Source of the DNA: Zhenhengia stercoravium
GTDB lineage: Bacteria > Bacillota > Clostridia > Lachnospirales > Cellulosilyticaceae
NCBI GenBank assembly: GCA_018883975.1
Contig: JAHLFD010000082.1
Span: 1 to 6,738, forward strand
DNA: 6,738 nucleotides
Direction of reading: 5' to 3'
Shown: positions 1 to 5,949 of the stretch, piece by piece
How the letters are laid out: every line of letters begins with the position of its first letter
How positions within the stretch are numbered: the first letter of the stretch is position 1
Program-made: the position numbers and the translations under genes
Notes under the pieces: model-generated
Told to the model about the DNA's origin: nothing
Seen by the model: only the letters and a program-made list of their open reading frames with translations
Database searches by the model: none

Positions 1-1
1 A

Positions 2-1108
2 ACAGAGCAGATGTTAAAAGAAGGCTTAAAAAGTGTACATAATGATTTGTGTTATCCAGCTATTATTGTTATAGGTCAGCTCATGGCAGCCTTAAAAAGT
101 GGCGAATTTGATCCTGATAAAACAGCACTTATGATTACACAGACTGGAGGAGGATGTAGAGCCTCTAACTATATCCATCTATTAAGGAAGGCGCTTAAGA
201 AAAGTGGGTATGAGCAGGTCCCTGTTATTTCAGTTAATGCAAGTGGGCTTGAGAGACACCCAGGTTTTAAACTAACGCCAGCGCTACTTGGCAAGTGTCT
301 CATTGCTATGTGGTATGGGGATTTAATTATGTGGGTAAGCAATCAGTGTAAACCCTATGAGCTGAATAAAGGAGATACTCAAAAAGTCATTGACCATTGG
401 GTGAGTTACTTAGCGGATATTTCAAGCACGCCTAAGTTTTTGCAAATTAAACGTCAGTATAAAGCTATTCTACGTGACTTTGAAGCTATACCTAAGCATC
501 ATGTAGAGAAAATAAAAGTAGGTATTGTAGGGGAAATTTATGTGAAATACTCACCACTTGGCAATAATCACTTAGAGGATTTTCTTATTCGAGAAGGAGC
601 AGAAGTAGTGATGGCAGGCGTTGGGGATTTTATGATGTACTGCTTAAGTAATAGGGAAGTAGATGCAAGGCTTTATGGGCGAGGTGGTATAGGTGTTCTA
701 ACTTGTAAGCTTGGTTATCACTATTTGCACCATGCTCAAAGAAAAATGATTAAATGTATTAAAGGATTTAGTCATTTTAAGGCACCTACAGATTTTGAGA
801 AAGTTAAGAAACTAGCAAGTGATTTTATGGGACTAGGTGTTAAGATGGGAGAAGGCTGGCTTCTTACAGCAGAAATGTTAGAACTGGTAGAAAGTGGTGT
901 TCAGAATGTGATTTGCACACAGCCTTTTGGGTGCTTACCTAACCATATTGTGGGCAAGGGTATGATGAGAAAGATTAAAGAAATCTATCCAGAATCTAAT
1001 ATTGTAGCCATTGACTATGACCCTTCAAGCGCTAAGGTCAATCAGGAAAATCGTATTAAATTAATGCTTGCAAATGGTATGCAAAATATTCATTTGAAAA
1101 ATGCCTAG
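2..1108 (+). CDS. Acyl-CoA dehydratase activase-related protein, C-terminal part (5' truncated)
   Basis: The reading frame is open from the left edge (codons T-E-Q precede the first Met at 11), so this is the 3' end of a longer gene and the Met at 11 is not its start. Numbering from that Met, recognisable family motifs are NDLCYP (11-16), TQTGGGCRASNY (43-54), a KVGIVGEIYVKY segment (169-180), and the C-terminal block CTQPFGCLPNHIVGKG followed by IVAIDYDPSS (302-340). These match my recollection of the C-terminal region of very large (about 1400-residue) clostridial proteins that join BadF/BcrA-type ATPase activase domains to a 2-hydroxyglutaryl-CoA dehydratase-like region. Cysteines at 14, 49, 302 and 308 are candidate iron-sulfur ligands by inference. 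In the better-studied relatives, activases use ATP to pass an electron to a radical dehydratase; the substrate of this larger type is not known to me. The stop is TAG, and no terminator follows until the hairpin at 1408-1439. Confidence 0.88.
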   Translation, partial: TEQMLKEGLKSVHNDLCYPAIIVIGQLMAALKSGEFDPDKTALMITQTGGGCRASNYIHLLRKALKKSGYEQVPVISVNASGLERHPGFKLTPALLGKCLIAMWYGDLIMWVSNQCKPYELNKGDTQKVIDHWVSYLADISSTPKFLQIKRQYKAILRDFEAIPKHHVEKIKVGIVGEIYVKYSPLGNNHLEDFLIREGAEVVMAGVGDFMMYCLSNREVDARLYGRGGIGVLTCKLGYHYLHHAQRKMIKCIKGFSHFKAPTDFEKVKKLASDFMGLGVKMGEGWLLTAEMLELVESGVQNVICTQPFGCLPNHIVGKGMMRKIKEIYPESNIVAIDYDPSSAKVNQENRIKLMLANGMQNIHLKNA

Positions 1109-1320
1109 TAAATGAGAAAAAATGGATAAAAAACCGTTTATAATGCTGAAGTTAAATTTTTTCTATAGTTTAGAATTGGAAAAAATAAGCATGTTATCTA
1201 AGGGACAAAAGAAAATTTAGAAGGGTATGGGCAGATTGACTATTGAAAAAAATAAAAATAGCAAAATGAACAAAAAAATAAAAAGAACACAAAAAACTTA
1301 GGGCAGACTTAAGCGTTACC
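1109..1320. other. AT-rich intergenic stretch without a convincing gene
   Basis: This is the left half of the 427-base gap between the activase gene and ftsH. It is very rich in A, with two short open frames (1122-1220, 32 codons; 1227-1301, 24 codons) that lack a well-spaced ribosome site and have low-complexity Lys/Asn-rich products. I see no hairpin terminator for the upstream gene here. A nine-base similarity, GGGCAGAtT at 1229-1237 and GGGCAGAcT at 1301-1309, is the only internal repeat noticed. Confidence 0.5.
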
Positions 1321-1332
1321 CCTTGCTATAAT
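1304..1332 (+). promoter_or_regulatory. Extended -10 sigma-A promoter for the small RNA candidate
   Basis: TATAAT at 1327-1332 is preceded by TGC (1324-1326), giving the extended -10 form TGnTATAAT. The -35 region is weak: CAGACT at 1304-1309, 17 bp upstream, shares only the GAC core with TTGACA, which an extended -10 can compensate for. The expected start point, six or seven bases downstream, is at about 1339, exactly where the first hairpin begins. Confidence 0.62.
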
Positions 1333-1337
1333 AATCA

Positions 1338-1440
1338 TGTAACTTCCCCCAGATGTTACAGCAAATATGAATTTATTTGCTACCCCTAGAATAAAATACC
1401 TTCTCTCAAAGAGAAAGACCCGTTGTCTTTCTCTTTTTTC
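1338..1440 (+). ncRNA. Candidate small RNA of about 100 nt, or a short ftsH leader, with three hairpins and C-rich single-stranded segments
   Basis: Three structures follow the promoter without a gap. Hairpin 1 pairs TGTAAC (1338-1343) with GTTACA (1355-1360) around an 11-base loop, TTCCCCCAGAT. Hairpin 2 pairs AGCAAATA (1360-1367) with TATTTGCT (1374-1381) around a 6-base loop; base 1360 can belong to only one of the two. A linker containing ACCCCT (1382-1387) leads to the terminator hairpin at 1408-1436, whose loop also contains CCC. The frame carries no peptide with a ribosome site. C-rich loops that mask G-rich ribosome sites are a known mode of action of Gram-positive small RNAs such as RsaE and FsrA; that this RNA works this way is inference. 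It does not match any riboswitch class I can recall. The alternative is a transcription-attenuating leader of ftsH, which starts about 100 bases further on. Confidence 0.58.
1408..1439 (+). terminator. Intrinsic terminator of the small RNA candidate
   Basis: GAGAAAGAC (1411-1419) pairs perfectly with GTCTTTCTC (1425-1433) around a 5-base loop, CCGTT. The stem can extend by three A-T pairs (1408-1410 with 1434-1436), and a run of six T begins at 1434. It is about 97 bases before the ftsH start and is also the first terminator downstream of the activase gene, so it may end both transcripts. Confidence 0.85.
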
Positions 1441-1495
1441 TTTACCCTTTTTTATTTTCCAAATACATACTAATGTTCCCTAAAGTAGTTTCTAA

Positions 1496-1501
1496 TATAA
1501 T
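1496..1501 (+). promoter_or_regulatory. Likely -10 box of the ftsH promoter
   Basis: A perfect TATAAT lies 34 bases before the ftsH start codon and after the terminator at 1408-1439, so it can drive ftsH independently. No good -35 is visible: at 17 bp spacing the hexamer is ATGTTC (1473-1478). Transcription would start near 1508, leaving a leader of about 28 bases that is mostly the ribosome site. Confidence 0.45.
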
Positions 1502-1522
1502 AGAACTATAAAGATAAAGTAA

Positions 1523-1530
1523 GAGGGGGG
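1523..1530 (+). promoter_or_regulatory. Unusual G-run ribosome binding site of ftsH
   Basis: GAGGGGGG ends five bases before the ATG at 1536. Six G in a row is atypical beside the GGAGG sites of the other genes here. GGGGGAA at 1526-1532 is the exact reverse complement of TTCCCCC (1344-1350) in the first loop of the upstream small RNA candidate. Confidence 0.8.
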
Positions 1531-1535
1531 AAAGT

Positions 1536-3281
1536 ATGAAGAAGCAGTTAAAGCAAAAAAAGTGGCTTATGATAGGACTTGGTTTAGTGATACTGATCCT
1601 TTTAAGTATAGGCGTTTATAACTATAAGCAATCTCAAAGTCTTTTTATGAATTATAACGCTTTTCAGGAACAAGTAAGAGAAGGAAAGATTAAAGAAGTA
1701 AGTATAGGGGATAGCCCTTATATTACGTTTAAACAAGTAGGGGACGATATACTTTATAAAACAGAGAACCCTCGTACGCTAGATTTTAAAGAAGAACTTC
1801 TTTTAAAAAATATAAAAGTGACAGAAGGTAATAATAATACAACTTTTTATTTTGTTCAGATGCTCATTAGTGCTACAGTTTTTATAGGCGTCTTTTATAT
1901 TGTCTTTAGAGGTGCTAAAGGACGCACAGGTATGCAGTCTATGGCATTAGGTATAAAAGCTATTGAAGCAAATGATTTAAGAATAGGATTTGAGCAAATA
2001 GCAGGTAACCATGAGGTTAAAGATCAGGTGGAAGATATTATAGGTTTTATTAAAGAGCCTCAGAAATATACACAGCTTGGTGCACGCATGCCAAAAGGAC
2101 TTATATTTTATGGGCCACCAGGTACAGGTAAGACACTTATGGCGAAAGCTATTGCTAAGGAAGCAGGTGTACCTTTCTTTTCATTAAGTGGATCAGACTT
2201 TGTACAGATGTATGTAGGTGTAGGTGCGAGCCGTATAAGAGAAGTGTTTAAAGAAGCTAGAAAACATGAAAGAGCAGTTGTTTTTATCGATGAAATTGAT
2301 GCTATTGGCAAAAAGCGTAGCAACAATCTTTCAGGAAGCAATGAAGAAAAGGATCAAACTCTTAATGCATTACTTACAGAGATGTCAGGTTTTAAACATG
2401 ATGAAGGCATCGTAGTCATTGCAGCAACCAATAGACTAGAGTTATTAGACGATGCGCTTCTAAGACCAGGACGATTTGATAGACAAATTGAAATAGGCTA
2501 TCCTGATCAAGGCGCTAGGGAGCAAATTATTAAACTTTATTTAAAAGGCAAGCCTATAAGCGATGAGGTGGATAGTGAAAAGCTGGCTAGACAAACTGTA
2601 CGCTTTACAGGTGCCATGCTTGAGAACCTTCTTAATGAGGCGGCTATTTTAGCAGCTAAGGCAGGAGAGATAAAAATTACAATGAATCATATTGAAAAGG
2701 CTTTTTCTGTTGTACTAGCAGGAGCTGAGAAAAAAGACCGTTCCTATATTACAGAAGAGGAAAGACGTATTACGGCCTTTCATGAAGCAGGGCATGCCCT
2801 TATTACTAAGCTTATAGCACCTATGCAGCGTGTTGTAAAAGTAACAATTGTACCAACAGTAAAAGGTGCTGGAGGATTTAGCATGAGTATTCCAAAAGAC
2901 AGTATGTATATGACTAAGAGAGATTTTATTAGCCAGATTCAAATTGCGCTTGCAGGCAGAGCAGCAGAGGAAATGATTTTTGGAAAAGATCTTATTACAA
3001 CAGGAGCTAGCAATGATATAGAAAAAGCAACTTACTATTTAAAAGAACTCATAACACGCTATGGTATGGATGATACGTATGGATTAATTAACTGTGAGGT
3101 AATTTGTCCAGGTAGCAGTAACCAAGAACTTTTAAAAGTATGTAAGGAAAAAATGGATCAGATTTATGAAGAGACTAAGCTTGTTTTAAAGGAACATGAA
3201 GAAAAGCTTAGGGCACTTGCTGAGGCTTTACTTGAGTATGAAACTTTAAATGAAGATAAAATTATAGAGTTAATAGCATAA
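1536..3281 (+). CDS. ftsH: ATP-dependent zinc metalloprotease FtsH
   Basis: This membrane-bound AAA+ protease unfolds and degrades misfolded membrane proteins and short-lived regulators; the active form is a hexamer facing the cytoplasm. Domains in order: membrane segment at about 10-27, small extracytoplasmic domain 28-103, second membrane segment about 104-124, AAA+ ATPase with Walker A GPPGTGKT (193-200), aromatic pore motif YVGVG (226-230), Walker B VVFIDE (248-253) and second region of homology with arginines R310 and R313. The protease part has the zinc motif HEAGH (416-420) and the third ligand D494 in TTGASND. All catalytic residues are present. At 581 residues it is somewhat shorter than the roughly 640-residue E. 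coli and Bacillus enzymes and ends without a long tail. The start is fixed by the G-rich ribosome site. An oddity is M361 in FTGAMLENLLNEAA, where the family usually has Asp (GADL). A second ftsH paralogue elsewhere in the genome cannot be excluded. Confidence 0.97.
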   Translation: MKKQLKQKKWLMIGLGLVILILLSIGVYNYKQSQSLFMNYNAFQEQVREGKIKEVSIGDSPYITFKQVGDDILYKTENPRTLDFKEELLLKNIKVTEGNNNTTFYFVQMLISATVFIGVFYIVFRGAKGRTGMQSMALGIKAIEANDLRIGFEQIAGNHEVKDQVEDIIGFIKEPQKYTQLGARMPKGLIFYGPPGTGKTLMAKAIAKEAGVPFFSLSGSDFVQMYVGVGASRIREVFKEARKHERAVVFIDEIDAIGKKRSNNLSGSNEEKDQTLNALLTEMSGFKHDEGIVVIAATNRLELLDDALLRPGRFDRQIEIGYPDQGAREQIIKLYLKGKPISDEVDSEKLARQTVRFTGAMLENLLNEAAILAAKAGEIKITMNHIEKAFSVVLAGAEKKDRSYITEEERRITAFHEAGHALITKLIAPMQRVVKVTIVPTVKGAGGFSMSIPKDSMYMTKRDFISQIQIALAGRAAEEMIFGKDLITTGASNDIEKATYYLKELITRYGMDDTYGLINCEVICPGSSNQELLKVCKEKMDQIYEETKLVLKEHEEKLRALAEALLEYETLNEDKIIELIA

Positions 3282-3314
3282 AAAGAAGCCAGGTCCTATG
3301 ACCTGGCTTCTTTT
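3281..3314. terminator. Bidirectional terminator between ftsH and the convergent HTH gene
   Basis: A 15-bp perfect stem (3281-3295 with 3300-3314) closes a CTAT loop. The arms begin with AAAA and end with TTTT, so each strand reads as hairpin plus T-run. It is packed tightly: its first base is the last base of the ftsH stop codon, and its last base abuts the stop of the minus-strand gene at 3315. Confidence 0.92.
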
Positions 3315-3527
3315 CTAATATTTATTTTTATGTAATGCTGAAATATCATCACGCCAGTATAGTCTAACTCGGTTAATAGTTTTTACAGGGGTAATCTTAC
3401 CTTTACTCACTAATTCATCGAGGTATTGCCTTGAACAATTCAAAAGCTCAGTTGCTTCAGCTGTTGTAATGATTTCGGATTGAATAAATGTTATGAGCTG
3501 TTCTTTACTATCAAAATTAAATTCCAT
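3315..3527 (-). CDS. Small excisionase/MerR-like helix-turn-helix protein
   Basis: This 70-residue protein consists of little more than one DNA-binding domain. After a short acidic N-terminus (MEFNFDSKEQ) comes the pattern IITTAEATELLNCSRQYLDELVSKGKI (19-45), a helix-turn-helix, then TPVKTINRVRLYWRDDI (46-62), the strand and wing seen in the excisionase-type HTH_17 group. That group normally has small hydrophobic residues in the AEA-ELL helix and a Ser-Arg at the start of the recognition helix, both present here. It has its own promoter and ribosome site and no co-transcribed partner, and no integrase or phage gene is nearby, so a role as a true excisionase is not supported. It may be a stand-alone transcription factor or a remnant of a toxin-antitoxin or mobile module. 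Its target is unknown. Confidence 0.8.
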   Translation of the reverse strand: MEFNFDSKEQLITFIQSEIITTAEATELLNCSRQYLDELVSKGKITPVKTINRVRLYWRDDISALHKNKY

Positions 3528-3536
3528 ATCAATATG

Positions 3537-3545
3537 CCCCTCTCC
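3537..3545 (-). promoter_or_regulatory. Ribosome binding site of the small HTH gene
   Basis: On the minus strand GGAGAGGGG lies nine bases before the ATG at 3527. It confirms the start and supports this short frame as a real gene. Like the ftsH site it is G-rich; its AGGGG core is complementary to CCCCT in the small RNA candidate (1383-1387), but only over five bases. Confidence 0.75.
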
Positions 3546-3575
3546 GTAAAACGCAAAATCCCTTAAATTTACTCT

Positions 3576-3603
3576 ATTATATAGATGTTAATTCTATTGT
3601 AAA
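3576..3603 (-). promoter_or_regulatory. Sigma-A promoter of the small HTH gene
   Basis: On the minus strand TTTACA (3603-3598, five of six matches to the -35 consensus) is separated by 16 bp from a perfect TATAAT (3581-3576). Transcription would start near 3569, giving a leader of about 40 bases that includes the ribosome site. Confidence 0.75.
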
Positions 3604-3670
3604 ATAAAATCATGAATTTGGCAATTAATTATAGAAAATATCAGAATAATGTAACAAAAAAGTAAAGTTG

Positions 3671-3705
3671 TTTTTCAATCTTTCTTCACATAATTTGGCT
3701 ATAAT
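3671..3705 (+). promoter_or_regulatory. Promoter region of the two-component operon with a candidate operator
   Basis: TATAAT at 3700-3705 lies 46 bases before the regulator start. No -35 consensus sits at the right distance (AATCTT at 17 bp). Instead two copies of a TTnTTCA-like heptamer, TTTTTCA (3671-3677) and TTCTTCA (3682-3688), are spaced 11 bp apart, one helical turn. OmpR/PhoB-family regulators bind direct repeats of this period, so autoregulation by the product at 3751 is a reasonable inference. A GTTAA/TTAAC inverted repeat (3722-3736) lies between the -10 and the GGAGG ribosome site (3739-3743). Confidence 0.5.
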
Positions 3706-3750
3706 CATAGTAAAAATAAGGGTTAATATAGTTAACTTGGAGGTTATATA

Positions 3751-4437
3751 ATGAATATTTTAATTATAGAAGATGAAGTACGTGTAGCAGATATTATGAC
3801 AAAGTATCTTGAAAAGGAAAACTATAAGGTTTTCTATGCTTATACAGGTAGAGAAGGACTAGATTTATTTTATAAAAATAAAATAGATGTGGTGCTGCTG
3901 GATTTAATGCTACCGGATATCCAAGGAGAAGATATTTGTAAAGAAATGAGAAGCGTTTCAAATGTTTATATCTTTATGATTACAGCGAAAGGTACACTGG
4001 ATAATAAAGTAGAAGGGTTCCAAATAGGAGCAGATGAGTACTTAGTCAAACCAGTAAGTCCTAGAGAACTTGTTGCACGTGTCAAAGCATTAGAAGGTCG
4101 TAAAGAGCGAGAAGAAAATAAGGATACACTTGTCTTTGATAAAGGTAATCTTAAAATCTATCTTCAAGAACGTATGGTGAAAATCAATAATGAAATTATT
4201 AATCTTACACCAAATGAATTTGACCTGCTTTATGAACTGGCTTCTTCACCAGGACGCGTTTTCACAAGAGAGCAGCTTATAGAGGCTGTTATGGGTATTG
4301 ATTTTGATGGGTTTGACCGTACTATTGATGTGCATATTAAAAACTTACGTAAGAAAATAGAAGAAGATACAAAGAGCCCTAAATATATTAAGACTGTAAC
4401 AGGTATAGGTTATAAATTTGAAGGTACATTAGCATGA
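3751..4437 (+). CDS. OmpR/PhoB-family DNA-binding response regulator
   Basis: This cytoplasmic transcription factor is the output half of a two-component system. The receiver domain (1-115) has the acidic pair E7-D8, the phosphoacceptor D51 in VVLLDLMLPD, T78 in MITAK and the conserved K100-P101. A short linker leads to a winged-helix domain (about 128-225) with the typical LTPNEFDLLYELASSPGRVFTREQL segment, recognition helix TIDVHIKNLRKKI (191-203) and wing YIKTVTGIGYKF. At 228 residues it is full length and no key residue is missing. The GGAGG at 3739-3743, seven bases before the ATG, fixes the start. Its stop overlaps the kinase start by four bases (ATGA), so the two are translationally coupled and almost surely partners. 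The sequence does not identify the genes it controls; direct repeats in its own promoter suggest it binds there. Confidence 0.96.
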   Translation: MNILIIEDEVRVADIMTKYLEKENYKVFYAYTGREGLDLFYKNKIDVVLLDLMLPDIQGEDICKEMRSVSNVYIFMITAKGTLDNKVEGFQIGADEYLVKPVSPRELVARVKALEGRKEREENKDTLVFDKGNLKIYLQERMVKINNEIINLTPNEFDLLYELASSPGRVFTREQLIEAVMGIDFDGFDRTIDVHIKNLRKKIEEDTKSPKYIKTVTGIGYKFEGTLA

Positions 4438-5870
4438 TTTCCATGCGTAAGCAGCTTTTTGCGCTGCTTTTATGTGTAGGGACATTAACTATTCTTATTA
4501 CAGCACTTTTTGTTAACGCTACTATCCATACAGAGTTTAAAAATTATATAGAGGATAATATTCAAAAGACCAGTGGAGTTATTGTAAGACAGTTAGAAGA
4601 AATTTATGATAATGAAGGTTCATGGAATGAAACTTTAGAAGAAAGCCTATTGACTAATACACAAATCGGTAAGTTTTCAGTAGCTATTTTAAATCCTGAT
4701 AAAGAGCTTATATGGGGGAAAACGAAAGAAGAACTAGCTGAGGAGATAGAAGAGTTAGAGTATCCATTCTTTTATTTACCGCAAATGATGCAGTTTAAGG
4801 ATAAAATCTATACATTTCAAGACATTCCTATTGAATCGGAGCAATACGGTTTAGTTGGTTATGCACGTATTGGCTATTTTCCTTCATGGCTGTTATCCAC
4901 TTCAGACATTGATTTCCAGTCAGGGATTAACCGCAGTATTATTTGGAGTGGGCTTATTGCACTTGTATGTTTTGCTTCTATAGGCGCTTATATTACAAGG
5001 CTATTTACTAAGCCTATTTATGCCATTGCAAGAACTTCAGTAGACCTGGCAGAAGGGAAATATTATGCAAGGTATAATAAGCATAGTAGCATTAAAGAAA
5101 TAGAAAATTTAAGACATAGTATGAATTACCTAGCTCAAAAGTTAGATGAGCAAGATACTTTAAGACGAAAATTGATTTCAGATGTTTCTCATGAGATTCG
5201 TACACCTCTTCATATTTTACAGAGTAACTTAGAGGCAATGATAGATGGCATCTATCCAATAGATGAAGACCAAATGCAAGTGCTTTATCAAGAAGTTGTG
5301 CGATTTGGAAGTCTTCTAAGTAACCTAGATAAGCTGAAAAATATTGAAGATAGCACAACAGAGCTTCATAAACAGGAGCTTTACATGAATAGCTGTATTA
5401 AGGAAGTATATAATGTTTTTAAGATTGTAGCTAAAGAAAGGCATATACAATTTAAACTAGATTTAAAACAGACAGACCATGTGACTGTTTATGCAGATTA
5501 CAATGCTTTAAAGCAGATTCTTATGAACCTTTTCTCTAATGCTTTTAAATTTACAGAAGAAGGCAGTATTAGAGTGTATACAACCATTGAAGAGAAAATG
5601 GTATGTATGTATATAGAAGATACAGGAATCGGTATAAGCAAAGAAGATTTACCTTATATCTTTGAACGTATGTATAGAGGAGATAAGAGTAGAGAGAAAT
5701 ATGAAGGCAGTGGTATAGGTCTTACAATGGTGAAAAAACTTATTACTGAGCATCAAGGAAAAGTTGAAGTGCTTAGTGAGGAGAATAAGGGAACAACTAT
5801 GATTATTAAGCTTCCCCTTATACATTATACAAAGCCTAAAACATTAAAAAGTCTTTTCCCTAAAGAATAG
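4434..5870 (+). CDS. Membrane sensor histidine kinase, partner of the upstream regulator
   Basis: The protein has 478 residues. It has a membrane segment at about 8-28, an extracytoplasmic region of about 140 residues (29-168), a second membrane segment at about 169-187, a HAMP-type linker (about 188-240), and a HisKA dimerisation domain with phosphoacceptor H253 in SHEIRTPL. The ATPase domain follows, with an N box (N365 and N369 in LMNLFSNAFKF), G1 DTGIGI (396-401), F box F410 in YIFERMYRGD, and G2 GSGIGL (425-430). All catalytic motifs are intact. The sensor region resembles no domain I recognise; it is rich in acidic residues and aromatics, so the signal is unknown. Translation starts at the ATG overlapping the regulator stop, with GAAGG (4420-4424) as a weak ribosome site. 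The ATG three codons later is an alternative start. The gene is followed directly by a terminator, so the operon has two genes. Confidence 0.95.
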   Translation: MISMRKQLFALLLCVGTLTILITALFVNATIHTEFKNYIEDNIQKTSGVIVRQLEEIYDNEGSWNETLEESLLTNTQIGKFSVAILNPDKELIWGKTKEELAEEIEELEYPFFYLPQMMQFKDKIYTFQDIPIESEQYGLVGYARIGYFPSWLLSTSDIDFQSGINRSIIWSGLIALVCFASIGAYITRLFTKPIYAIARTSVDLAEGKYYARYNKHSSIKEIENLRHSMNYLAQKLDEQDTLRRKLISDVSHEIRTPLHILQSNLEAMIDGIYPIDEDQMQVLYQEVVRFGSLLSNLDKLKNIEDSTTELHKQELYMNSCIKEVYNVFKIVAKERHIQFKLDLKQTDHVTVYADYNALKQILMNLFSNAFKFTEEGSIRVYTTIEEKMVCMYIEDTGIGISKEDLPYIFERMYRGDKSREKYEGSGIGLTMVKKLITEHQGKVEVLSEENKGTTMIIKLPLIHYTKPKTLKSLFPKE

Positions 5871-5876
5871 TATAAG

Positions 5877-5905
5877 AAAAGGTCGTCCAGAGGGGCGACC
5901 TTTTT
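5877..5905. terminator. Bidirectional terminator between the kinase gene and folT
   Basis: AAAAGGTCG (5877-5885) pairs with CGACCTTTT (5896-5904). The stem extends inwards by TCC/GGG (5886-5888 with 5893-5895, one G-U pair), leaving an AGAG loop. T-runs follow on both strands (TTTTT at 5901-5905; TTTT on the minus strand), so it can serve the convergent kinase and folT transcripts. Confidence 0.9.
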
Positions 5906-5949
5906 AAGTCTTGTTTTCACTATAAACAATTGACTAAGTTTATAAACGA

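Noticed and set aside
1122..1301. Two short plus-strand open frames (32 and 24 codons) between the activase gene and the small RNA candidate
   Set aside because: No properly spaced ribosome site, low-complexity Lys/Asn-rich products, and the sequence is simply A-rich. They are kept out of the gene list.
2108..2942. Minus-strand open frames inside ftsH (2108-2341 and 2715-2942)
   Set aside because: Both are antisense shadows of highly conserved FtsH coding sequence, with no ribosome site or recognisable domain.
5092..5358. Minus-strand open frame inside the kinase gene
   Set aside because: It lies antisense to the HAMP/HisKA coding region and has no expression signals.
5921..5947. AT-rich inverted repeats (TATAAAC/GTTTATA and the palindrome GTTTATAAAC) behind folT
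   Set aside because: Short, all but GC-free and easily due to chance in AT-rich DNA. The GC-containing terminator at 5877-5905 already explains transcript ends here.
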